Shown here: positions 1 to 12,088 of the stretch, one piece after another
How positions within the stretch are numbered: the stretch's first letter is position 1
Layout of the letters: each line of letters starts with the position of its first letter
Assembly (NCBI RefSeq): GCF_900090045.1
Contig: NW_021638306.1
Span: forward strand, 1-23,913
Length of the DNA: 23,913 nt
Direction: 5' to 3'
Source of the DNA: Plasmodium malariae
Lineage: Eukaryota; Apicomplexa; Aconoidasida; Haemosporida; Plasmodiidae
Program-made: the position numbers and the translations under genes
The notes under the pieces: generated by a model
The model's input: the letters and a program-made list of their open reading frames with translations, nothing else
What the model was told of the DNA's origin: nothing
Database searches by the model: none

Positions 1-2584
1 AAATTATTTTTATAATGGCGTATCAAAAGTAAAGGTTAAATACAATGATTTTAATAAAAATAAGGGACTTATAATTTTCTCACATCCTATACTTTTTTAA
101 TGATTTTAATTTACTAATAAAAATTCTTAATGTAATATAATTTTTTTAAATAATAGACAAAAACCTATATATATAATTATTTTTTTTTTTTTACTTATTT
201 TAATTTTAATATTATAAATTTAAAGCATATAAAATATACCTCATTATATTTTAAAAATACAAAGTAACTTAAAATTAATTTAGTATAGTTTTTTTTTGAA
301 CCTATTTTAAAAGAAGAATTAATGTGAAAATAATTTAAATAAAACGTTATGATAAATTTTTAAAATATTTTAATAAACTATCTAATATTAGATAATATAA
401 ATTGAGAAGTTATTTAATCAATGAAAAAAAATTTGTATTTATTTAAAACAACGTATAAATTGTAGAAAATGTGTACCAATACATATGCATATAATAATTT
501 TGAACTTTATTTCCATATAATAAATATAATATTACGCATGATATGATTTTTTGAACGTTTTCTGTCATGATTAAATAATATTAATTATTATAACAATATA
601 ATAATTGTAATAATAGATGAAGTAAATAATATTTTGTATAGAATTGTGTATTATAGTATTTATAACACGTGAATTAGTTAATACGTAAGCAAATACTTGT
701 TTTTATGATATCTAATATATTTAAAAAATATATAAAACCCTAGTTCATAAAAAATAATATATATTAAAGATAAATGAATTTTATTTTTATGTTTTTATAT
801 AATACTTATTAAAAAATATTATTCTTAATTGAGCTCAATTTATATCATAATATATACATGAAAATATTGTAAATTTATGGAACTAATTCTGTTTTTATTT
901 TTCATTTGAATATATCTAGAAAAAATGTAATAAAATAAAAAAAACTTCGAACAGTTTACATGTAAAGTAAGTACTGTAATAATGTTTAATTATCACAACA
1001 ATATTAATTCAATAATATATATATTTAACGTTTTCGATAGTAAATATGCATATAATTTTTTGATATGAACTTATTTTATCATATATATTTAGGTTACTTT
1101 TGTAAAATAAAATTAAATCAACAATTATATATATTTAATAACCAGAGTAGCTTCCCTTTTATTAATTAGAAGTTTGTTGTTAATTATAAAAATTAATTTT
1201 TTCCTATATATAAAAACTGATACACAATAATATTGTACTAATAAATATTATCTATACGATAGCAATACACTTAAAACATACCCTTAAATATAAAAAGCCT
1301 TATTTATGAATTATCAATAAAGAAAAACGTTTCTGTTTTCTTTTTACTTTTATTTTATTCATAATATAAGAAACATATATATGAACAAATTATTAACCAT
1401 CAATAGAAACTTCATATATTCTTGTTTATATTATATATAATATTTATGTTTTAATTTATATAATTGAAATCAAGAATAAAAAATTCGAAAAAAGTATAAT
1501 TATTTATCTAGATAAATTATATAATTTTAGAAAATCATACATATATTTTCATTATTCCTTAAGGAAATTTCTTATTTTTACAGGTATATTACATATTTTT
1601 ATGAATTTGCAATTATGAAAAAGCAAATAATAAAAAAAAAATTAAGTCTAAACATTTTATATAATAACGTTCTACATTTAGACCATTATACTAATTGTTT
1701 CATAATGTATAGAATGAAAAAAAGCATTTAGTATATTTATTTATAAATTTGAACAATAATATATTTTTAAATATTTTTGCAAATTTTAATTAATGACACA
1801 GTTACTAGAATAATAAAATATTAAGGGAGTTTAACGGTTCATTTGATTGAATATTTATAGGATCCAATAATAAACATTTATCAATAATCTGTAGGTATTA
1901 ACAATATATTTTTATAGTATATATTTATATTCAAATTTATATCATTTAAAAAAATTAAAAGTATATCTAAAATGTTTTTACAGTACTTGTATTTTATAGT
2001 ATAAATATTAAGTTTTCTCTTTAGTAAAAAAAAATGTGTATGTACATATTGATGAAACACAATATATTTAATTACTTTCATTAAATATAAATCTAGGAAA
2101 ATTTATATTTACTTTAAAACTTATGATACATCCTCATACTATACTGAAGGAGTAATCACTTAGGAAGAGAACAATACAAAAAAACATAACACAAGTTTTA
2201 TAGAATGTGTTATGCATCTTATTTCAAAAGAGTTATATTAAGACTCTTACAATATATACATTGTAAAGAACAAAAGTAAAATATTCACTAAAATCAATTT
2301 ACATAAATAAATACTAATATATTAAGACATTATAGTAAATAAAGCAAAAAAAAAAAAAACTTTTGAATATATATTTAAAAACAATGAAACATTGAAATTA
2401 ACAAAATTATAAGAAATACAACTTTTTACAGTTTTGTATAGGGAAGACTGTATATAAGTGAATGAATATATAAAATTTAAGCAATTAGATTTATATTTAA
2501 TTAGTATATAACTAAAAATATCATATTTTTTTTTTCATATTAATGTCTTTATTATAAAGAGAAACTAATTATTCAATAAACATT
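1..2584. other. AT-rich non-coding subtelomeric DNA
   Basis: I see no gene in this stretch. It is almost wholly A+T, with frequent stops in all frames and short TA and poly-T tracts (a run of 13 T at 180-192). Two short palindromes lie close together: 1502-1517 (atttatctagataaat) and 1555-1566 (ttccttaaggaa). The 66-codon open frame on the minus strand at 1881-2081 is made almost only of K, N, I, Y, L and F, as expected by chance at this composition. The last part, about 2384-2460, resembles the 3' flanks of the two other fam-type copies and so belongs to the gene unit that follows. Confidence 0.7.
2384..2460 (-). repeat. 3' flank block shared by the three fam-type copies (copy 1)
   Basis: About 130-200 bp downstream of the stop of the first fam-type gene there is a stretch that aligns by eye with 11908-12000 and 14847-14935. 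The shared order is 'aaacattgaaattaacaaa', then an A-rich part, a T tract, and then 'tatataagtg' or 'tatacatagg'. The position relative to each coding end is similar in all three copies. This supports duplication of a unit that includes 3' sequence. It may contain 3' UTR or polyadenylation signals, but that is inference. Confidence 0.45.
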
Positions 2585-3529
2585 TTACCTTTTTCTGAAT
2601 TTAATTTTTTCATATTTTTTAACTTTTTTATGGTAATAAAGAATCCCTAATATAATTGTTATTCCTAATATAAAAAAGGATGTGAAATATATTAGAACAG
2701 CAAAGAATCTCGTTATGTAAGCATACTTTTTTACTCCGGTTGGAACATTAAACAACCAAGAAAATGTAGGACTTTTCAAAATTGTTTGAAAAGATTGTAT
2801 CCATGTTCCATCCGCACATATATTTACAACTTCAAATAATCCTTTAACAAGTCCGCGACCCAATAATTCATCTAATAAGATAGATATCGACAGAAATACC
2901 AACAGTAATAATGGTAATGAAATTCGTAATGCAATTTTTTTACGTACTATTTTCTTGTAAACTTTATCGCTAATAGTTCTGTTATTTTTAAGAAAATCTA
3001 TGTAATTTAATTCTGTGAATATTTTTTTTTCTAAACGAGAATATTTTTTGGTTTCAAAAACACAAGATTTTTTTTTCATATATGATTTATTGTATCCTTC
3101 AATCTTTGACGAACTACTGTTCGTTTGTTTTCTTTTTTCTGTATTCATGTTTTCATTTTTATGTATGTCATTCTTATCGTATACTTCATTGCGTGACACA
3201 TCATTTAAATATACAATACTTGAATCCTTATTCTTCTTATATTTTGAGAGTAAACGAAAATTTCTTTTATATAATTTTCTACAATCATTGTAACTTTCAT
3301 CCAAAGATTCGCTAACACTGCTCTAATAAAAAAAATAAAATTATAATTTAATCAAATGTACAAACTTACACTAAAATAAATAATAAAAGTTTATAGTGAA
3401 AAATATAAGAAATACAGATAAACCGAATTATTATTATCATACCATACAAATATAAAAACAATATATCCAACTTAAATGGATTAACTTTCTACCTTTAATA
3501 AATAACGGTAACCTAATTTTTTGTCCCAT
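2585..3529 (-). CDS. fam-l/fam-m-type Plasmodium exported protein, two exons, apparently intact
   Basis: Exon 1 is 3443-3529 (29 codons from ATG), the intron is 3323-3442 (120 bp, donor GTATGA, acceptor TTATTAG), and exon 2 is 2585-3322 ending in TAA. The spliced product is 274 aa. Exon 1 aligns without gaps over 29 residues to exon 1 of the copy at 15908-15994, which fixes the start and the donor. Features in order: a signal-peptide-like exon 1; a PEXEL-like RLLSKY at residues 52-57; a charged, N/S/K-rich linker; a conserved block FETKKYSRLEKKIF near residues 118-131; membrane span 1 near 159-180; a short loop; membrane span 2 near 231-258; and a basic tail YYHKKVKKYEKIKFRKR. Related proteins in P. 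malariae (fam-l and fam-m) carry a signal peptide, an export motif and two spans and are thought to be exported to the host cell. I lean to fam-m but cannot separate the two safely. One oddity is that the hydrophobic core of the signal segment is broken by G-R-K at residues 13-15, so ER entry may be impaired. Confidence 0.85.
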
Positions 3530-3553
3530 TATATAGATATTCAATATTGTAAT
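3530..3553 (-). promoter_or_regulatory. Conserved 5' leader next to the ATG, copy 1
   Basis: Reading on the minus strand, 'ATTACAATATT' followed by a GA-containing spacer and 'CTATAT' lies just before the ATG. The same arrangement precedes the starts at 13055 and 15994. Intergenic DNA around it is otherwise hard to align, so this is either a 5' leader under constraint or simply recent shared ancestry. Its function is not known. Confidence 0.45.
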
Positions 3554-5620
3554 GCATTCAGTATGAAAAATATAAACAATAATATAACATTATTTTTAAT
3601 ATAAAAGACACTCTAATTATATATTTAATTTATATATTTTTTATTATAATTTATAAAAAAATTAATAAAATTTATGGAATTATAACGTTATTTACAACAA
3701 AATATATGAAACGTAACTTTATATAAATACTGTAAAATTTTTATAAAAGTGCTATTTATAAAAATATAATTCATCTGAACAATATAATTCGAATTCATTT
3801 ATTCATATAAAAAATATATAAAATAATTATTTAGTATAACATAGTATTTTTACTGTTTTCTTTATTTATACTAATGATAATATAAGAACATAATATATGA
3901 TTTCTTAATATTTCAACGTATGGAATTTAAGTAGCATATGGAAGATACAGAATATAGAGAATGCAATTTTTTGTATACTATGATAATAATAATAAATTTT
4001 AACCATATTTTTTGATTTCTTTTTTTAATTTATATAAATATTTAAAAAACAAATATTATTTCTCAGGAATATTAAATTTAATAATAATAGAATAAATATT
4101 ATAATAAATGAAGAAAATATATTTTATACAACATTCTATGATATATTAATCATAACATACTCATTCCTTTATTCTCTTTAATATATATAAAAAGTGAAAT
4201 TTATATCATATCATCAAATCTATAAAAATATATATATTTTAAAAGTAAATAAATTATAGTTTTTTTTTTTTTTTTATGCATAGTAATTATTGAAAATTAT
4301 AACTAAGCTTATCCTTACTATTTATTAACGAAATATATATAAATTCTGCGACATTACTATTTTCTATATTTTAATGAAAAATCTGTATTCAAAAGAGATT
4401 TTAATATAATATAATATAAAAAAAACAAAACAAAACAATAATTTTAGTATTAAATGGATTGTAATAAAAATAAAATTATTTCAATAATTTATTTCTGCAT
4501 TCATTCATTGGAGTAAAAGTATATTTTTTCATTATTATTTTATTATATCCAAAATATAATATAAATTTTTATAAAATAAACTTAATCAATAATAAAGAAA
4601 GTAAAATAATAGAAAAATAACTATATATATTCTTCTTTGTATTGGCAAATAACTAAAATACTCAATATTATTAACATGATACATAGAATTTTTTCTAGAA
4701 GTTAATTTTGCACTAACAGATTTTGATTATTTCCTATCAGTATTCCTCACCATAAAACAAAAATCTTTTGTGAGCGTATATATATTATTTTCATAAATGA
4801 ATATATTGTAATAAAATATTATAATATTTAATGTTAAGAAAAATAAAATATATGGATAAAATATAAAAAAAAAGTGTATCTTCTTATAAGAATGATTTAT
4901 TTATTTGTTGTTCTAAATATATATTACCTTCCATATTGTAATATTAGAAATAATTTAATACATATATAGTACAATTTTATTGTTATATATGATAACATTA
5001 ATTATATTATATTATGTATTTCCTTAAAACATTACTTTTGTAAATACATGTTTATAAAAAACACACGATATATATGCTATGTATAATACGTAATATAGTT
5101 GTGCATATTTTGCATTATATATGGAATTATGTTCCTTTATATTAAAATTATTTCTTGTTATTCTGAATTTTTAAAATTATTAATCTTTTATATCACTTAG
5201 TTTTCATGGTACCATTCATTTTTTATTTCAATAAAATATAATAAATGCTCTTAAATTTTAAGATAATTAATTATGTATCAATAGTCATATTTATAACTTC
5301 AGTTAATAATATATGTTTACAATTATTAAATTTAAGAATATAACTTATGTATATATTTTTACTTATGATAATTTAAACATAATTTAAAATGATATTCATA
5401 AAATCATAAAAAAATGTATTATATATTAGGAAAAATGTCAGATAGCTAATTGCTATGTGTTCTTTATTTATTCTTTAATGTTTTCCAATTATCTAAAAAT
5501 TATATAAGATATTTGTAATTTCATGAATTCATTTTTTTATACCAATTTCATTAATTTCTCCTCTTATACGTTATCCTTTCGGATTCATTTTTTATTTTAC
5601 ACTATGTAAAATATAATTTT

Positions 5621-5872
5621 TTATTTATATTGTACGTCCGCTGAAAATTCTTGAACATTACTATGAATTCGATGTTGTTTATATTTACTTATCATTTTAT
5701 CTGTACATAGATCTTTATTTTTTTAAATATATTCAAAAGATTTATGAATTTTTTCATGTGCCATTTTCTCATTTATTATTTTTCTATTTTCTAAATTTTC
5801 TATTATATAACAATATATTTCATTTGAAATTATATATTTTAAAAATGATAATATTTGATTTTTAGACAACTT
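5621..5872 (-). pseudogene. Possible degraded coding fragment, family unknown
   Basis: Read on the minus strand in one frame, this stretch gives about 50 codons, one TAA stop, then about 32 more codons before the next TAA. The translation includes segments such as NEKMAHEKIHKSFEYI before the stop and CTDKMISKYKQHRIHS and FSADVQYK after it. These use more E, H, Q, S, D and V than the chance open frames in the window. The base composition is locally less extreme at 5631-5665. I do not recognise a family. It could be a coiled-coil or exported-protein relic, or a chance open stretch. No splice structure or start was found. Confidence 0.3.
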
Positions 5873-6912
5873 TATTTATACTTAATAAAATTAATTAATT
5901 AATATAAGTTATATTAATATGCCACAATCAATAACTACATTGAGCAACATAGTTTTGTTCTTAAAATAAAATTCATTTAATTATATGGAATATACATTCT
6001 GTGTTTGCCAACGAGTACATACCAGACAAAATAAATAAAGTAATATAAGTAACAACTAAATTATTAATAATGAAATGTTAATGTTAATAAAATAATTAAT
6101 CTCATATACATATACAGTTTATTTATACAGAAGACATATATAGAATTAAAATTAATAAATCATAATAATTAATAATGTTATAATAAAACAGATGGATCAC
6201 ATAATAATTTTTCATTACATATATATTTCCGATCTTTTTTCTTTTGCCTATTTCTTATATATAATTCTCCTAAATATTTACGTAAAAAAAATAAATATAT
6301 ATATAAATATATTAAATATGAATATATAGAAAAGTAATGAAAATATATTCCTTACGCATGTATTAGTAAAAATAATATTTCACTTTAAAATTAAATATGA
6401 ATATACAATTATACATTTAAGAAATATTAAGATAATTAATTCGCGTTATTACCGTTACGCTGTATATATAATCTATAATACAAATAATAATAATGGTATA
6501 TTTATAACATCAATATATAAATAAATATATATTAGAATTATTCATTATCATTTCCTTATATTTTTAAGAGAAATACTATTATTTATTATTGTTTCTTTAT
6601 ATATAGTAAAAATACATGAATAATATAATAAGAAGTAATTGAAAAAAATGATAATATATTTTGTTATAATTATTTCATTTATAAAAAATAAAATATATGT
6701 TATTTATATAACTTCATAACATAATATATATTATATAATTTATATAAATATTTAACTTAGTTAAACTAGAAAGTATATTATTAATATTCTGAAAAAATAA
6801 TTTTTTCATCATGTTTTTTTTCTATTTATTTAAAATTATTTTAGAAAACTTATTAAAAATTTGTACATTAAAATTAATATATCCTATAGTTGTTTTTTTA
6901 TTTATTTAATAA

Positions 6913-7032
6913 AATAATACTCAACTCATAAAAATGATAACAACGGAAGCAGATGGCAATATAAAATATATTATCTCCTATAGATTTAAGTGACTGCAAG
7001 AGGCATATAAACATTTTAGTAATATTTTATAG
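6913..7032 (+). pseudogene. Possible short coding relic, family unknown
   Basis: On the plus strand one frame is open from 6913 except for a single TGA at 6991-6993, ending at TAG 7030-7032. It includes an ATG at 6934 and reads MITTEADGNIKYIISYRF, then, after the TGA, LQEAYKHFSNIL. The G+C content is visibly higher than its surroundings. The length is too short to exclude chance, and I recognise no family. Confidence 0.2.
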
Positions 7033-7363
7033 AGAATAGTATAACAGAAATATAGCTAATTATATTTTTCTAAAAAAATATATATTTTATTAAGTAAAAT
7101 ATGTTATATTAATCCTAAATTTTTTCCCTAATCTTTAATATAATAGAATTATTTGTAATAGATTATGTTCAAAATAACATTATTATGAATAACGTATAAT
7201 AATATAAGTAAAACATTATTTTTTAAACTTAAATATATGTTACTTATATGGTAATTATATTATTTATTGTTTTTTTTACTGAACAGTGGAACATTCCAGG
7301 TATTATCCTTTTCATTCTTCATATTATTATGAAAAGAAACCACCAAAACACATTATATATAAA

Positions 7364-8296
7364 TTACGAATCTTCTACAAAATGATAACCTATAGTAATT
7401 TCTCCATTTTTAGAAGATCTTTCGAATGATCCAGATGATTCTTCAGAAAATATGTTTTTTGTTATTCTTTTCTTTTTCTTTATATTATTGTTAATCCAGG
7501 GACCAAGGGGACTAAACTATTATATAATATGAAAAAATAATGAAATATATTATGTACGTATATATTAATAATATTATTTAAATAAAAATTAAGAACAATC
7601 TTTGTCCTAAAATTTTATTATATTTAACGATAATTCATATAATACCTTATACAAAAAAAAAAAACTAATAAGACAAGTTCCCAGAAGTGCAAAACCCACA
7701 GATAAAGCAGTCTTCAAATCAGGTGACGCAGAACAAATATAAGTAGTTGTATCTCTATTACACAAAACATTATCACCTACATACGTTCTTATTGGTTCCC
7801 ACAATTCTTCAATGTGTTTTTCCCATAATTGTGCGCTTTCTTCACAATTAGATCCTTCATTTATATAATGTTTTTTTTTTTGGTTTAACCATTCATTCAA
7901 TAACTCACAGTAATCTTCAGCACTAATTGTATCATTACCACCTTCACCAATTAACATTCCATTTGATAGTCTACTTTTGAAATTATTATGAAGCTTGTAA
8001 CCAATTTTATATAAATTATTATGTATTCCCTCTAATGAAGAGAATGAGGAAAATTTTTCTGTAAAATCAGAAGGTATCGTATCTTCTTCAAAAAAAAGTC
8101 TCAATTTTTCTATCTTACTTGTTTCTAATTTCTAAAAAGTTAAAGTAAAAAACTAAAATGAAATAAAAGTAAAATAATACAAGTGCAAAAAAAAGTTTAA
8201 GACATTAATAAGAAATAATTTATGCGTCATAATATTCAAATTAGTTCATAAACATTTTTAGGTATATTAAATGTATAATTATATACTTACCACCAT
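7364..8296 (-). CDS. pir: PIR (Plasmodium interspersed repeat) protein, short form, three exons
   Basis: Proposed structure: exon 1 8291-8296 (ATG GTG), intron 8132-8290 (donor GTAAGT, acceptor CTTTTTAG), exon 2 7646-8131, intron 7517-7645 (donor GTATTA, acceptor ATAATAG), and exon 3 7364-7516 ending in TAA. All junctions are phase 0, and the product is 214 aa. PIR hallmarks: a Cys-containing ectodomain with DYCELLNEWL near residues 75-84, a single membrane span near 142-162 ending in FFFLYK, and a separate third exon encoding a basic cytosolic tail that begins FSPLGPWINNNIKKKKR and ends near GYHFVEDS. PIRs are membrane proteins of infected cells linked to antigenic variation. Many are nearer 250-350 aa, so this is a short variant, and the usual 'LPS' motif after exon 1 is not clear. 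Exon 1 is the weakest part. An alternative start at an upstream ATG (MDNLITSSFL, donor GTAAGG) would need a poorer acceptor. Confidence 0.8.
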
Positions 8297-11200
8297 CCTT
8301 ACAAGAGAAAACTAGATGTGATTAAATTATCCATAAGAAATTTTAATATTCCCGCACATAGTTGTTTATGTTTTATGTAAAAACATATTAATATTTATAT
8401 TTTTTTCCGCAATACTTAAGAAAATAATATATAAAATTTTTATTAATTATTAATAATAAAATAAATACATTGAAATTTTTAAATAATACTTCTTTTAATA
8501 ACTAAAAAAATGCAAAACCATTTTTAATATAAAAATTCTTGGAAAATTGATCTTTATGTATTTTTTGTATTAATTACTTATAATATATATCTTAAAGAAT
8601 AAAGTGCCATTTAAATAAGAATTCAAAGAAAATATCGCGTACTATGAAATTTTACTTTTTTCAAAATACTTATTCAAAGTATTTTTGATAAATATAATTT
8701 ATTTATAATAATAACAATAATAAAAGTAAAAACCTTTTTTATTTAATAATAATTCATAGATAACGAAAAACCCATACTACATTTTAACCTAAGTTCTTTA
8801 ATATATCATTTATTAGGACATAAATCGGAAGCAAAAAAACAGTAATATATATATTATATAATCATTCTTATTGTTATATATATATGAAATAAAATAATAA
8901 TTGAATAATTCTTAAATTTTTTTACCTATTATCACGTATAATTCCAAAAATTTATTAATCCAAACATTTCTATCGCTCCAGTAGTATATTTTATCTTTAA
9001 ATGTTATTACTTGATCATTTCACCATAAAATTATGTTTACATTATTATAAATACATGCAATATTTAATCATGAATTTAGAGATTAATATAACATAAAATA
9101 TTCTATAGAAAACTAAATTTCAAGTAAATAAAAAATACCGTTACCGATTAATTAGATAATTCTAGAATGAAATAAACTATAGTTTTGTATAAAATAGCAG
9201 AAAGTATAAAATCCATTTTATTCCATAAAAACCAAAAAGAAATATAAGATTTCTTATTATTTTTATTACTATTATCAATTCTTATAATAATTCATATATA
9301 AAATTCATGAAGATAAAAATAATAATGTCATATGCCCTCATGAAATAATATAAATATTGAAAATCTAAATTTTGTACGAAAAATTAACATATTTCTGAAT
9401 ATTGCTCAATTTCATGTTATATTTATCTAAATATAAGTATAAGAAAAATTATCATAAGTATAAAAGGGAAATTTCTTTCTTTTTTTTAAATAAGGTAAAT
9501 ATAAAATATTACTGTATATCTTTAAGTAATATATTAAGTGTTACTTTAAAATGATTTTTTTAAGTTCATAATGACTTCAAATTTATCTTGTGTGAATATA
9601 ATGTTTTCATCAAAAATAAAATTAAACAGTTAGATAATATTCTCTTATATAAAGTAGTATTATATAGATATTATAACATTACTAATATTTTGACATAATT
9701 GTATATCCTTAATGAACACCAAAAAATGTTAAAAATAATGAATTCATAGAGACTTTGTATTTTAGTAATGAATAAACTAATTTATAATATTCAATTATTG
9801 CAAATTATATTTTTAAAGCTTATTGCTCTAAAATTCGTCTCAGGTACTTTTTTATTCTCTCTTTTTTTTTTTTTTTCATAGTGATTTTTCTATAAAAGCG
9901 ATTAATTTATTTTCCAAAACAAAACTTAGAATTTTTGCAATTAAATTAAAAAAATAAAATATACTCTAAAAATATGTACTTTTAAAAATTCTTTTTCTTT
10001 ATATTGTAATTACAAATATTTGAAAAAAATGTAAATTTATTTTCAATTATATACGATGACGCTACAATGTATTTTACTATTATTTACTTTTTATACTACA
10101 AATAAGATAATTTTGTTTAAGTAAAAATAATAAGAATCTTAATGTAAAAGTAATACAAATTTATATACAAAATTATTTATGTATATATATCATAAAACTT
10201 TTTTAAAATATAAAAAATGCACTGTTCTATTAAAATGTCATTAAATAAAATTATTTACTTTTTTTTAAAGAATTTAATTTTTTTAAGAATATTTTTTAAT
10301 ATATGTAATTTTTAATAAAGATAAGTTCTATTTTACTATTATGTTTACATTAAAAATATTGAAATATACCACATAAACTTTTTTCGTTAATAATATAGTA
10401 AAAACTATTTAATATATAAAGCATATTCATTATTATATATATATACTCTATTTTATTATAAAATTTTCTTTATATATAATATACTATCTATTAAAAAATA
10501 TTTTTTATTAAAATCTTTTTTTACACTAATATATGCATTTTCAGATTATCAAGTTACAATATATATAATAAGTATATTGTTTTATTTTTATTTACTTTTT
10601 GCTACTATTATGAAATATGAGAATTTATTTATATTCCAAAACACAATTTATTATAACCTGAACTTTAATGTATATATTTTTGTAAATCCATTGTTATCCT
10701 TTATATAATTTTTATATATTTAATTTAAAATTTATACAGACATATATAGTTTTTTCGTAAGATATAACTATTTTCCTATTAATTCTTAACATTTATTCAA
10801 CATAATTTTTAACATGCATCCCCAATAGGAATATTTATATATTTCTGTAATAATTTATAGATATTCATTAAGTATATTCGTGTTTTATCCTCTATTCTGA
10901 ATATATATAAGAATTATAATATTTTAAAAGTATAAAGAATATATTTAAAAAAAATATATTAAGGCATTAATGTTAGAGTGTTTAAGTAGTCTAAGAAAAC
11001 TTATAATATAACATAAACCGAACATTTTGTATTATGTAATGTTATTTCAATATATTTAATGTAATTTTTGATAAAATACGAAAATAATAGAACATATTAT
11101 ATTACTATATGATATATGAACCTTCAATTATTTAATCCCAAATAAATGATATTTAGAACAAAATTCAACAAACTCTCCATTAATATTTTTTAATTATTAT

Positions 11201-11307
11201 CCAATTATTTAATCCTTTAATGATATAAAAAATAAATAGAATATATATATATACTTAAATATATATTTTCAATATAATATATTTTAATGTAATTTGTTAA
11301 ATATTGA

Positions 11308-11666
11308 ATAAATAGCACAAATATTTACAAAAGTAATACTTCATTTGGTCTAAAAAATTCACATAATTGTAATGATTTAGAATACCCATGTTTGTTAACA
11401 GTTAAAAATAATATATAACTAAAAATTACATTATTTAGATATATAAAAGATTTCACATCTAGACTGTATAAAAAATTAAGTGTGTTAAAACGATTTTTAC
11501 AATTAATAATTTTTATAAATATTTCGCATAAAATATATTTTATAGAAAAAATAATAACATTCTTTTTTCTCTGAAAAAAAGAAAAGTAATATAAACTAAT
11601 CATTGTAAAACATAAGTATTCATGCACACACACTGAATGCAAAAAAAACATATTTATGGTTAACAA
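11308..11666. other. Block with long open frames on both strands, coding status unclear
   Basis: On the minus strand 11325-11666 is open for 113 codons, with TTG as first codon and ATG five codons in. On the plus strand one frame is open from 11308 to a TAA at 11416-11418 and then again to a TGA at 11572-11574, about 88 codons with a single stop. The plus-strand reading includes balanced sequence such as NTSFGLKNSHNCNDLEYPC and YIKDFTSRLYKKLSVLKRF. The minus-strand reading includes SLQLCEFFRPNEVLLL. Neither is recognised as a known family. It may be a relic exon, with the opposite frame a shadow, or chance. Confidence 0.3.
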
Positions 11667-11907
11667 TTATAATACATTTTCTTATATAACCTAAATACAT
11701 AATCATTTTAGAATTGATAAAAAAAAAAGAAAATTATTAATTAAATAAAAAGAAACACTACCAAAATTATATAAATTATTCCATTATATATTAATTTTAA
11801 CTCATATATATTTTATTTATAAAATCTACTTTAACATGAATATATATATGGAGACAAAATATTTATTTAAGCTGAAATAATTTTTTAAAATAAAAATTGA
11901 AAATTAT

Positions 11908-12000
11908 TCAAACAGTCAAAAATTCAAATTGGCAAAAGAACTAAGAACATATTTTTCTTCTTTTCCCCTATAAAACAACCATATATATAGGTGTAATTAT
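11908..12000 (-). repeat. 3' flank block shared by the three fam-type copies (copy 2)
   Basis: This stretch, 90-180 bp downstream of the pseudogene stop, aligns by eye with 14847-14935 and more loosely with 2384-2460 (for example 'caaacagtcaaaaattcaa' against 'caaacattcaaaatttaca', then a T tract and a 'tatataggtg'-like end). It marks the 3' part of the duplicated unit. Confidence 0.5.
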
Positions 12001-12088
12001 AAAACAAATATATTTATTGTTATAATTGTTAAATATATCACTAAAGATATGACTATATGTTAAATTCATCTTTAAGGAAAAATTCTTA

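Larger units (their letters stand above)
3554..7363. other. AT-rich intergenic region with possible coding relics
   Basis: No intact gene is visible. A block at about 3788-3840 resembles sequence 240-260 bp upstream of the two other fam-type copies. A run of 16 T lies at 4260-4275. Two stretches translate into protein-like sequence with few stops and are listed separately: minus strand 5621-5872 and plus strand 6913-7032. The rest is A+T-rich with dense stops in all frames and short TA repeats. Confidence 0.6.
8297..12088. other. AT-rich intergenic region
   Basis: No intact gene is visible over most of this stretch. Around 8950-9050 the minus strand gives a short protein-like frame (TTGAIEMFGLINFWNYT) that is too short to call. 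A poly-T run lies near 9866-9877. The block at 11308-11574 is open on both strands and is listed separately. The stretch 11908-12000 matches the 3' flank of the other fam-type copies. The remainder is A+T-rich with stops in all frames. Confidence 0.6.

Noticed and set aside
1881..2081. Minus-strand 66-codon open frame
   Set aside because: Composition is only I, N, Y, K, L and F, with no leader, domain or splice context; expected by chance.
3015..3315. Two plus-strand open frames of 92 and 77 codons
   Set aside because: Both lie antisense to exon 2 of the fam-type gene and are shadows of its codon composition (F/Y/S-rich reverse of K/N/E-rich protein).
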